39,858 nucleotides of DNA from Candidatus Multivorans thiocomprendens (lineage in GTDB: Bacteria; Acidobacteriota; Thermoanaerobaculia; Multivoradales; Multivoraceae): assembly GCA_027493375.1 (NCBI GenBank), contig JAPVWO010000138.1, positions 1-39,858 of the forward strand, read 5' to 3'. The notes under the pieces were generated by a model. The model ran no database searches. It was not told where the DNA came from and saw nothing but the letters and a program-made list of their open reading frames with translations. The position numbers and the translations under genes were made by a program. Shown here piece by piece: positions 17,384 through 24,285 of this stretch. How positions within the stretch are numbered: the first letter of the stretch is position 1; each line of letters begins with the position of its first letter.

Positions 17384-17954
17384 CCTTGAAACCACTTCCG
17401 GACCCGGCCACCTCACGGAGGCCGAACTGACCGCCGGCTTCGGCCACGTCCTGGCCTCGCCCGCCGACGGCGGTACGCTGGAACTGATCGTCCGGCGGCC
17501 CGGAGTCGATCAGCGCGAGACGCTCGAAGAAGGACGGCTCACCACCGAGGAGGGCCTCGAAGGAGATACCTGGAAGGCCCGCCGCGGCTACTCCCTTCCC
17601 GACGGCTCACCCGATCCCGACGCGCAGGTCACGCTGACGAACTCCCGGTTCGCCGCCTTGATCGCGGGCACGCGCGATCGCTGGCCGCTCGCCGGAGACC
17701 AGCTCTACGTCGACCTCGACCTGAGCGAGGACAACCTGCCGACGGGCACCCGGCTCCGCATGGGCGAAGCGACCATCGAGGTCACGGCCCTCCCCCACAC
17801 GGGCTGCGCCAAGTACCGGCAACGCTTCGGCGTGGAGGCGCTCAAGTTCACCGCGACGCCGGAGGGCAGGTCGCGGCACCTGCGCGGCATCTACGCCCGA
17901 GTCGTCGAACCCGGCGCGGTGCGGGTCGGCGACACGATCGAGAAGGTGGATTGA
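17373..17954 (+). CDS. MOSC-domain protein
   Basis: A 193-residue beta-strand-rich protein of the MOSC (molybdenum cofactor sulfurase C-terminal) family. It shows the conserved Cys region HTGCAKYRQRFG and a late GIYARVVEPGAVRVGD. MOSC domains are thought to carry sulfur via a conserved Cys or to bind molybdenum cofactor, as in YiiM and the mARC enzymes; here the domain stands alone. Start is GTG at 17373 with AGGAGAG upstream, 11 bp inside the end of the VWFA gene, so expression is coupled. A rhodanese, another sulfur-transfer protein, follows immediately, which makes a joint sulfur-handling role plausible. Confidence 0.83.
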   Translation: MCADLETTSGPGHLTEAELTAGFGHVLASPADGGTLELIVRRPGVDQRETLEEGRLTTEEGLEGDTWKARRGYSLPDGSPDPDAQVTLTNSRFAALIAGTRDRWPLAGDQLYVDLDLSEDNLPTGTRLRMGEATIEVTALPHTGCAKYRQRFGVEALKFTATPEGRSRHLRGIYARVVEPGAVRVGDTIEKVD

Positions 17955-17959
17955 CGCCG

Positions 17960-18370
17960 ATGGGGATCGCCAGGGGAGTCCGGGAACTCGTCGCCGAGGC
18001 CGACGCCGCCATCGAGACGGTCACGGTCGCGGCTGCGCTTGAGCGGCAACAGGCCGGAGCGCTCATCGTCGATCTGCGCGACATCCGCGAGCGGGCCCGC
18101 GAGGGCTTCATTCCCGGCTCCTTCCACGCCCCCCGGGGGATGATCGAGTTCTGGGTGGATCCCGGCAGCCCCTACTTCAAGGAGGTCTTCGGCGAGGAAC
18201 GGGAGTTCATCTTCCACTGCGCCAGCGGCTGGCGTTCCGCCCTCGCGACGAAGGCGGTCCAGGACATGGGGCTCGCGCCCCTGTCCCACATCGACGGGGG
18301 CTTCACGGCCTGGAAGAAGGCCGAGGCGCCGATGCTGCGGACGGAGGACGGCCGGGAACCGAGAGCTTGA
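17960..18370 (+). CDS. Rhodanese-like domain protein
   Basis: 136 residues forming one rhodanese domain: LIVDLRDIRERAREGFIPGS near the N-terminus and the active loop FHCASGWRSA with the catalytic Cys C87 (CxSGxR pattern). Rhodaneses move sulfane sulfur via a Cys persulfide. The ATG at 17960 follows an AAGGTGGA ribosome site by nine bases; an in-frame TTG at 17951 overlapping the MOSC stop is less likely. With the MOSC gene it forms a two-gene sulfur-transfer unit. The stop codon overlaps the -35 box of the promoter proposed for the LysW operon. Confidence 0.9.
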   Translation: MGIARGVRELVAEADAAIETVTVAAALERQQAGALIVDLRDIRERAREGFIPGSFHAPRGMIEFWVDPGSPYFKEVFGEEREFIFHCASGWRSALATKAVQDMGLAPLSHIDGGFTAWKKAEAPMLRTEDGREPRA

Positions 18371-18395
18371 CAGTACGGCAACGATTCCTTAGCCT
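18367..18395 (+). promoter_or_regulatory. Probable sigma-70 promoter of the lysW operon
   Basis: A perfect -35 TTGACA (18367-18372), a 17-bp spacer and TAGCCT (18390-18395) as -10 with 3 of 6 matches. It overlaps the stop codon of the rhodanese gene. Transcription from about 18402 would give a ~230-base leader before lysW that includes the hairpin terminator at 18543-18583. Position and spacing are seen; activity is inferred. Confidence 0.55.
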
Positions 18396-18423
18396 CTGCG
18401 CCCGTTCAAAGCCGACACGCAAG

Positions 18424-18513
18424 ATGCTCGTCCTCCCCACCTCCGCCTCGACCGCACTCTCCGCCAAGGACCAGCGCCGCGGCGCGAAGCGTCCGGGACA
18501 CGATCCTGGGTGA
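18424..18513 (+). other. Possible leader peptide (29 residues) before the lysW attenuator
   Basis: An ATG-started frame of 29 codons lies inside the lysW leader. Its second half holds Lys, Arg-Arg and Lys-Arg (residues 15, 18-19, 22-23), and the stop is 29 bases before the terminator stem, a geometry seen in transcription attenuation. No convincing ribosome site precedes the ATG, and Arg codons are common in GC-rich sequence, so this may be chance. It is recorded because Arg and Lys are the possible end products of the operon. Confidence 0.25.
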
Positions 18514-18542
18514 CCTGGTAGATCGAGAACGCATCTTCTCCC

Positions 18543-18583
18543 AGAGGCCGGCCATCCAGAGGGATGAGCCGGCCTCTTTTGTT
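18543..18583 (+). terminator. Intrinsic terminator/attenuator 50 bp upstream of lysW
   Basis: The stem AGAGGCCGGC (18543-18552) pairs perfectly with GCCGGCCTCT (18568-18577). An inner CATCC/GGATG stem (18553-18557, 18562-18566) extends it around an AGAG loop with one bulged A. The run CTCTTTTGTT follows. It lies between the promoter at 18367 and lysW, so it can act as an attenuator, or simply end the rhodanese transcript. A competing hairpin just upstream (GAGAA 18525-18529 with TTCTC 18536-18540, and CTGGG 18506-18510 with CCCAG 18540-18544) would touch the base of the terminator stem. Confidence 0.75.
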
Positions 18584-18632
18584 GAAACACGCGTTCCTGG
18601 TAGCGCAAACCAAAAGCCGAGGAGACATCGCA

Positions 18633-18818
18633 ATGGAACTCCAGACCGTCGACGCCGACAGCGAGTGCCCCGAGTGCTTCGAGGTCGTGTGCCTCAAGGC
18701 GGTCATGCAGCACGAGATCGTCCAGTGCGCCGGCTGCGGGGTCGACCTCGAAGTGATCGAGCTCGACCCCTTCGCCCTGGAGCTCGCGCCGGAAGAGGAA
18801 GAGGACTGGGGCGAGTAG
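18633..18818 (+). CDS. lysW: LysW, amino-group carrier protein
   Basis: A 61-residue acidic protein. Zinc-binding pairs are CPEC near residue 12 and CAGC near residue 33. The C-terminal tail [10 protein letters not shown] ends in the EDWGE sequence whose last Glu side chain carries the substrate amino acid in LysW proteins. It shields the amino group of glutamate or alpha-aminoadipate and presents it to LysX, LysZ, LysY, LysJ and LysK. The ATG at 18633 follows GAGGAG by eight bases; an in-frame upstream ATG falls within the terminator hairpin and is rejected. It is the first gene of the operon. Confidence 0.95.
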   Translation: MELQTVDADSECPECFEVVCLKAVMQHEIVQCAGCGVDLEVIELDPFALELAPEEEEDWGE

Positions 18819-18828
18819 CGGAGCCGAA

Positions 18829-19719
18829 ATGCGCATCGGAGTCCTCTACAGCCGGGTCCGGCCCGAAGAGAAGCTGCTGTTTGCCGAGCTCGAGCGGCGG
18901 GCGGCCGACGTCGAGCTGATCGACGACCGAAGGGTCGTCCTCGCGCTCGGCGGCAGCAGCGCACTCGAGCCGTCCTTCGACTTCGATGTCGTCTTCGACC
19001 GCTCGCTCAGCTACAGCCGGGCCCTGGCCAACCTGCGCGTCCTCGCCGACCGCGGCATGCCCACCGTCAACCCCGCCCGCGTGATCGAGAATTGCGGCGA
19101 CAAGGTCCGCACGTCGAGCCTGCTCCAGGCGGCCGCAGTGCCGACGCCCGACACCCGGGTGGCCTCGACGCCCGAGGCGGCCCTGCTCGCGATCGAGGAA
19201 CTCGGTTACCCGGTCGTCATGAAACCCGCCGTCGGATCCTGGGGCCGCCTGATCGCGCGCATCAATGACCGGGACGCCGCCGAGGCGCTGCTCGAGCACA
19301 AGAGCACGCTCGGCTCCTACCAGCACTCGATCTTCTACCTGCAACGCTACGTCGACAAGCCGGAGCGTGACATCCGCGCCTTCGTGGCCGGCGGCCGCAC
19401 GCTCTGCGCGATCTACCGCCGGGCGCCGCACTGGATCACCAACACGGCGCGCGGCGCATCCACGGAGAACTGCCCGGTGACGCCCGAGATCGACGACCTC
19501 TGCCGGCGGGCAGCGCGCGCCGTCGGCGGGGGCCTGCTGGCCGTCGACCTGGTGGAGGACCGCGACCGCGGTCTGCTGGTGCTGGAAGTCAACCACACGA
19601 TGGAGTTCCGCAACTCGATCGCACCGACCGGCGTCGACATCCCCGCGCGCATGATCGACTTCGTCGAACGGGTGGCCGCCGTTGGCTGGGACGAGGCCCA
19701 GGTGTCGGAGGTTCCGTGA
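18829..19719 (+). CDS. lysX: LysX, LysW-amino acid ligase (ATP-grasp, RimK-like)
   Basis: A 296-residue ATP-grasp ligase that joins the C-terminal Glu of LysW to the amino group of alpha-aminoadipate or glutamate using ATP. Visible motifs are [28 protein letters not shown] (ATP lysine), the substrate-site region [10 protein letters not shown] and the metal-binding [10 protein letters not shown] followed by TGVDIP. These match closely what I recall of Thermus LysX, which uses aminoadipate, but ArgX-type enzymes using glutamate are close relatives and the choice cannot be settled by eye. Starts ten bases after lysW and overlaps the next gene by four bases (GTGA). Confidence 0.93.
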   Translation: MRIGVLYSRVRPEEKLLFAELERRAADVELIDDRRVVLALGGSSALEPSFDFDVVFDRSLSYSRALANLRVLADRGMPTVNPARVIENCGDKVRTSSLLQAAAVPTPDTRVASTPEAALLAIEELGYPVVMKPAVGSWGRLIARINDRDAAEALLEHKSTLGSYQHSIFYLQRYVDKPERDIRAFVAGGRTLCAIYRRAPHWITNTARGASTENCPVTPEIDDLCRRAARAVGGGLLAVDLVEDRDRGLLVLEVNHTMEFRNSIAPTGVDIPARMIDFVERVAAVGWDEAQVSEVP

Positions 19720-20798
19720 CTGTCGGCGCATCGATCGTCGGCGGATCGGGCTACGCCGGCGGCGAGTTGCTGCGGCTGCTGCTCGGCCATCCCGAGTTCG
19801 AGGTCGCGCAGGTCACGTCACGCCGGCTCGCCGGCTCCTTCGTGCACTTCACCCACCCGAACCTGCGCGGTCACACCGATCTGCGCTTCTCCACCGTGGA
19901 CGAACTCGAGCGCTGCGACCTGCTCTTCCTCTGCCTGCCGCACGGCAACGCGGCCAGGGACATCGACCTCTACTCCGAACTCGCACCGAAAGTCGTCGAT
20001 CTCTCGGCCGACTTCCGGCTTCGTTCGGCCGAAGCATGGGAGGACTGGTACGGCGATCCCCATGTCGCGCCGGAGTGGCTCGACCGCTTCGTGTACGGCC
20101 TGCCCGAGCTGGACCGCGAGGCAGTGGCCGGCGCCGACCTCGCGAGCGGTGTCGGATGCAACGCAACCGCGACCCTGCTCGGTCTGCTTCCACTGCTCGA
20201 ACCTGGACCCGTGGAGAACGATCTCGTCGACTGGAGCCGGGGCGTCGTCACCGAACTGAAAGTCGGCAGCAGCGAAGGCGGCGCGTCGTCGTCGGATGCC
20301 TCCCACCACCCGGAGCGGTCGGGTGTCGTTCGCAGCTTCCGGCCGACGGGCCACCGGCATACCGCCGAGGCCGAGCAGGCGTTCGCCGGCCGCGGCGTCG
20401 ACGTCGCCGGCAACGTCCACCTCTCGGTGACGGCGGTCGAGATGGTGCGTGGCGTTCTCGCGACCAGCCACATCTTCCTTGCCGACGCGACGGACAAAAG
20501 AGTCGCCGAACGGGAACTCTTCCGAACCTACCGTTCCTTCTGCCGGCAGCATCCCTTCGTGCGCCTGGTCAAGGACCGCCGAGGCATCCATCGCTATCCC
20601 GAGCCGAAGATCCTCGCCGGCAGCAATCACGCCGAGGTCGGTTTCGACCTGGATCCGAGGACGGGGCGCCTGGTCGTCATCTGCGCCATCGACAACCTGA
20701 TGAAGGGGGCGGCCGGAAACGCGATCCAGTGCGCCAACCTGATGTGCGGACACGAAGAAACCCGGGGTCTCGGTTTCCTCGGCCTTCACCCCGTCTAG
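19716..20798 (+). CDS. lysY: LysY, LysW-aminoadipate/glutamate semialdehyde dehydrogenase (ArgC-like)
   Basis: A 360-residue NAD(P)-dependent reductase of the ArgC family. It converts the LysW-bound acyl phosphate to the semialdehyde. The N-terminal Rossmann motif [14 protein letters not shown] binds the cofactor; LPHGNAA and [10 protein letters not shown] are typical of ArgC; the catalytic Cys is C148 in [11 protein letters not shown], and the [12 protein letters not shown] region holds the active-site His. Start is GTG at 19716, overlapping the lysX stop. It reads on into a 113-bp gap with palindromes before lysZ. Confidence 0.92.
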   Translation: MTVGASIVGGSGYAGGELLRLLLGHPEFEVAQVTSRRLAGSFVHFTHPNLRGHTDLRFSTVDELERCDLLFLCLPHGNAARDIDLYSELAPKVVDLSADFRLRSAEAWEDWYGDPHVAPEWLDRFVYGLPELDREAVAGADLASGVGCNATATLLGLLPLLEPGPVENDLVDWSRGVVTELKVGSSEGGASSSDASHHPERSGVVRSFRPTGHRHTAEAEQAFAGRGVDVAGNVHLSVTAVEMVRGVLATSHIFLADATDKRVAERELFRTYRSFCRQHPFVRLVKDRRGIHRYPEPKILAGSNHAEVGFDLDPRTGRLVVICAIDNLMKGAAGNAIQCANLMCGHEETRGLGFLGLHPV

Positions 20799-20889
20799 GA
20801 GCTTGCGCCGTGGAAACGCAACGCAGTGAGTTACGAGGCGCAAGCTCCTGGAGAGGTGGGGGCTGGGGCCAAACATGGCGCTTGCGCCA
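20798..20889. repeat. Palindromic repeat cluster between lysY and lysZ
   Basis: The 113-bp lysY-lysZ gap holds a perfect 12-bp inverted repeat, GGAGCTTGCGCC (20798-20809) and GGCGCAAGCTCC (20837-20848), with a 27-base loop. A second palindrome TGGCGC-TT-GCGCCA follows at 20876-20889. The core GCTTGCGCC therefore occurs three times: plus strand at 20801-20809, minus at 20837-20845, plus at 20880-20888. It may be a REP-like mobile repeat, an mRNA-processing or stability element, or a set of operator sites. It is the only sizeable break in an otherwise overlapping operon. I saw no other copy in the window by eye. Confidence 0.65.
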
Positions 20890-20911
20890 GGTTAGGCGGC
20901 GCTAGAAGCCC

Positions 20912-21814
20912 ATGTCCGACCCCACTCCGAACGCCAGCGGCCAGCCGCTCGTGATCAAGGCCGGCGGCGGCAAGGCGCTCGACGTGGAGGCCATCGCCGC
21001 CGACGTCGGATCCCTGTGGCGAGCCGGCCGGCTCGTCGTCCTGGTTCACGGCGGCGCCGAGACGACGAACGAGGTCGCCGAGCAGTTGGGACACCCGCCG
21101 CAGTTCGTGACCGGCGAGAGCGGTTACAGCAGCCGCCGGACGGACCGCCGCACGCTCGAGATCTTCGAGATGGTCTACTGCGGCCTGCTGAACAAGCGCT
21201 GGGTCGAGCTTCTGCAGCGCCAGGGCATTCCAGCAGTCGGGCTGTCCGGACTCGACGGCCGGCTGTTCGAGGGGCGCCGCAAGGACAGGCTGCGCATCCG
21301 GCACGCCGGCCGGCGAATGGTGCTGCGCGACGACTGGACCGGCACCGTCGAGAAGGTGAACGGAGAACTTCTGCGCCTGCTGCTCGACGGCGGCTACCTG
21401 CCGGTCCTGACGCCCCCGGGCGCCTCTTTCGACGGCGAAGCCGTGAACGTGGACGGCGACCGCGCCGCCGCCGCGGTCGCCTCTGCCCTGGGCGTCCCAG
21501 CCCTGGTCTATCTCTCGGGCGCCGCGGGACTGCTCGCCGACTTCCCCGACGAAGACTCGCTGATTCGCCGCTTCGAAGTCGGCCGCCACGCGCTCTCGGG
21601 GGCCGCTCCCGACTCCGGGCTCGAACCTCTGGCGGCCGCAGCGGAAGACCGGATGAAGAAGAAGGTGCTCGGCGCCGCCGAGGCCCTCCGCGGCGGACTC
21701 GACCGGGTCATCTTCGCCGACGGCCGGGTCGAACGGCCCGTGAAGGCGGCCCTCGACGGCGCGGGTACTCACATCGTCGTCAGGCCGGCGAACGGGCAGG
21801 ACGAACCGCGATGA
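20912..21814 (+). CDS. lysZ: LysZ, LysW-aminoadipate/glutamate kinase (ArgB-like)
   Basis: A 300-residue amino-acid kinase that phosphorylates the side-chain carboxylate of the LysW-bound amino acid. LVIKAGGGKALD and VLVHGGAETTNEVAEQLG are the nucleotide and glycine-rich loops. The TDRRTLEIFEMVYCGLLNKR and GLSGLDGRLF stretches are the pattern of LysZ enzymes, as I recall from Thermus, rather than free-acetylglutamate ArgB. VNVDGDRAAAAVA holds the catalytic Asp. No N-terminal arginine-sensing extension is present. ATG at 20912; the stop overlaps the lysJ start (ATGA). Confidence 0.92.
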   Translation: MSDPTPNASGQPLVIKAGGGKALDVEAIAADVGSLWRAGRLVVLVHGGAETTNEVAEQLGHPPQFVTGESGYSSRRTDRRTLEIFEMVYCGLLNKRWVELLQRQGIPAVGLSGLDGRLFEGRRKDRLRIRHAGRRMVLRDDWTGTVEKVNGELLRLLLDGGYLPVLTPPGASFDGEAVNVDGDRAAAAVASALGVPALVYLSGAAGLLADFPDEDSLIRRFEVGRHALSGAAPDSGLEPLAAAAEDRMKKKVLGAAEALRGGLDRVIFADGRVERPVKAALDGAGTHIVVRPANGQDEPR

Positions 21815-23040
21815 ACTCCATCGCAACGGATGCCGGAAACGCGGGCCGGAAGGCCCACGCCACGGCCGGCGCAGCCAGCGTCGAAGACCGCCGCCTCGGA
21901 ACCTGGGCGCCGCGCCGGCCCATTCCGCCGATCGTTCGCGGCGAGGGCTGCGAGCTGATCGCGGAGAACGGCGACCGCTACCTGGATCTGACCGCGGGCT
22001 ACGGCGTCTGCTGCCTGGGCTACAACCACCCGGCGATCGTCGACGCCATCAAGAGCCAGGCGGATCGGCTCACCTTCTGCCCGCTCAACGTGTCGAGCGC
22101 CGTCCGGGCCGAGTACGTCGAGGCGCTGGCCGCCGTCCTGCCCGCGACGCTCGACCGCGTGTTCCCGTGCAACAGCGGCACGGAGGCCGTCGAGGGCGCC
22201 CTCAAGTTCGCGGCGCTGGTCACGCGAAGAAGCCAGTCGGTCGCGCTCCGGAGCAGTTTTCACGGCCGCACCCTGGGCGCACTGGCGATGACCTGGAACC
22301 CCGCGGCCCGCAGGCCCTACGACGGCCTGCTCCACGACGCCGTCTTCGTTCAGCCGGAGGCCGAGGCGATCGAGCAGGCGGTCTCTGAAGAGACGGCCGC
22401 GGTCGTCCTCGAACCCGTGCAGGGCGAAGGCGGCGTCAACGTGCTCGGCGACGATCTCCTCCTGGCCGCGCGCCGCGCCTGCGACCGGCACGGCGCCCTG
22501 CTCATTCTCGACGAGGTGCAAACGGGTTTCGGCCGTTGCGGCAACTGGTTCGCCCATCAGCACACGCCCGGACTCGAGCCCGACCTGATGGCGATGGCGA
22601 AGGGCATCGGCAGCGGCTTCCCGCTAGGAGCCATCGCCTACGGCGGCCGGGTCGCCGAGGCGCTCCGCCCCGGCAGCCACGGCTCGACCTACGGCGGCAA
22701 CCCGCTCGCCTGCGCGGCCGGCCTGGCCGTGGTCGAGACGCTCCGACGTCTCGGTCTGCCCGAGAGGGCGGCGGCGATGGGCGGACGTTTCGCCGATTCC
22801 CTCAGGAGCCGGTTCGCCTCGAACCCGCGGGTGCGGGAAGTCCGGGGACGCGGCCTGATGATCGGTGTCGTCCTGCGTGAACGCGCGGGACGCCACATCG
22901 CCCGCCTCGCTACGGAACACCGGATTTTGGCCCTGCCCGCTGGTCCGAACGTGATCCGCCTGCTGCCGCCGCTGACCGTCACCGAAGAGGAACTCGAACG
23001 CGGCGCCGAAGCGATTCAGGCCGTGCTCGGAGGAGAATGA
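21811..23040 (+). CDS. lysJ: LysJ, LysW-aminoadipate/glutamate semialdehyde aminotransferase (ArgD-like)
   Basis: A 409-residue PLP-dependent class III aminotransferase that adds the terminal amino group to the LysW-bound semialdehyde. NSGTEAVEGALKFA, SSFHGRTLGALAMT, EPVQGEGGVNV and LILDEVQTGFGR are the family landmarks; K264 in MAKGIGSGFPLGA is the PLP lysine. The start is ATG 21811, which overlaps the lysZ stop; the frame stays open upstream through lysZ but is not coding there. The stop overlaps the lysK start (ATGA). Confidence 0.93.
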   Translation: MNSIATDAGNAGRKAHATAGAASVEDRRLGTWAPRRPIPPIVRGEGCELIAENGDRYLDLTAGYGVCCLGYNHPAIVDAIKSQADRLTFCPLNVSSAVRAEYVEALAAVLPATLDRVFPCNSGTEAVEGALKFAALVTRRSQSVALRSSFHGRTLGALAMTWNPAARRPYDGLLHDAVFVQPEAEAIEQAVSEETAAVVLEPVQGEGGVNVLGDDLLLAARRACDRHGALLILDEVQTGFGRCGNWFAHQHTPGLEPDLMAMAKGIGSGFPLGAIAYGGRVAEALRPGSHGSTYGGNPLACAAGLAVVETLRRLGLPERAAAMGGRFADSLRSRFASNPRVREVRGRGLMIGVVLRERAGRHIARLATEHRILALPAGPNVIRLLPPLTVTEEELERGAEAIQAVLGGE

Positions 23041-24281
23041 CCGTGGACGCCGGGGCTATCGACGCCGGCCGCCACCGCGCCGAGATCGAACTGGTACGGG
23101 GACTCGTCGCGGTGCCGTCGCTGTCCCGGCACGAGGCGGCCGCCAGCGGCTGGCTGGCCGAACAGATGGCCGCGCGCGGCCTTGAACGCTGCCACGTCGA
23201 CGGCGCGCTGAACGCCGTCGGCGAACTGGGCGATCCCACGGCCTCCCATCTGGTCGTCCTGCTCGGGCACATCGACACGGTGCCGGGGAACATCCCGGTC
23301 CGGATCGAGGACGACGGATCGCCTCACGGCATCCTCCATGGCCGGGGTTCGGTCGACGCGAAGGGACCGCTCGCCAGCTTCGTGGCGGCGGCGGCGCGGC
23401 TCGGCGGAGAGTGGGCCCGCGCCCACGACCTGCGGGTCATCGTCGCCGGCGCGACGGAGGAGGAGGCGGCGAGTTCCCGCGGCGCCCACTTCCTGCTGAA
23501 GCGGCTGAACGGCCGCGACGAACCGGCGCCCGACTTCTGCATCATCGGCGAACCGAGCCACTGGCACCGGGTGACCCTCGGCTACAAGGGACGCCTGCTG
23601 ATCGACCTGATGGCCCGGCGGCCGAGCAGCCATACCGCCGGCCCGGAGGTCGGCGTCGGCATCACCGCGTTCGATCTCTGGCGGCGCCTGGAGCAGGTGG
23701 CCGAGCGCCACGGCGGCCGGACGCCGTTCGAGCGGGTGCTGCCCAGTCTGCGCTCGATCGGGACCACCAGCGACGGTCTCTACGACACCGTGCGCGCCGA
23801 CTATGGCCTGAGGCTCCCGGTCGACTTCGACGTCGCCGCGCTGGTCGACGAGCTGACGAGCTGGTTCGGCGGCGCGGCGGCGGACATCGACGGGCCGCTG
23901 TTCTCGGACCTCGACCCGGAGCGCGCCACCGGCACGATCCGCCGCGAGCAGGGGCACGCCGGCCTGGAAGTCAGCCTGCGCGGCTACGAGATCGGGGTCC
24001 GGGCCGACCGGCACTCGCCCCTGGTCCGCGCGTTCCTCGCCGCCATTCGCGCGGTGGGCGGCCCGGAGGTCGCGCCGAAGTTCGTCGTCAAGACCGGCAC
24101 CTGCGACATGAACATCGTCTGGCCCGTCTGGCGATGTCCCATCCTTGCCTACGGACCGGGGGACAGTACACTCGACCACACACCGGAGGAGCACCTGGAT
24201 CTGAACGAGTACCTGCTGGCGGTCGACACCGTGGAACTTGCACTGAGGAATCTCGCCGCGGCCATGCCGGTAGCCGGCTGA
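23037..24281 (+). CDS. lysK: LysK, LysW-lysine/ornithine hydrolase (M20 family)
   Basis: A 414-residue M20 metallopeptidase that frees the product (lysine or ornithine) from LysW. Metal and catalytic residues are visible: H78 and D80 in LLGHIDTVPG, D107 in GRGSVDAKGP and E141/E142 in GATEEEAA. A dimerisation domain lies between about residues 180 and 310 (RRPSSHTAGPEVGVG). It is the last core enzyme of the pathway and overlaps lysJ by four bases. Acetylornithine deacetylase is the near relative, but the operon context favours LysK. A transporter follows after 4 bp. Confidence 0.9.
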   Translation: MTVDAGAIDAGRHRAEIELVRGLVAVPSLSRHEAAASGWLAEQMAARGLERCHVDGALNAVGELGDPTASHLVVLLGHIDTVPGNIPVRIEDDGSPHGILHGRGSVDAKGPLASFVAAAARLGGEWARAHDLRVIVAGATEEEAASSRGAHFLLKRLNGRDEPAPDFCIIGEPSHWHRVTLGYKGRLLIDLMARRPSSHTAGPEVGVGITAFDLWRRLEQVAERHGGRTPFERVLPSLRSIGTTSDGLYDTVRADYGLRLPVDFDVAALVDELTSWFGGAAADIDGPLFSDLDPERATGTIRREQGHAGLEVSLRGYEIGVRADRHSPLVRAFLAAIRAVGGPEVAPKFVVKTGTCDMNIVWPVWRCPILAYGPGDSTLDHTPEEHLDLNEYLLAVDTVELALRNLAAAMPVAG

Positions 24282-24285
24282 CCGC

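Noticed and set aside
20912..21814. Ordinary ArgB/ArgC/ArgD/ArgE arginine genes
   Set aside because: The operon starts with a LysW carrier ending EDWGE and a LysX ligase, and the kinase shows LysZ-type motifs, so a carrier-protein pathway explains the set better than free N-acetyl intermediates.
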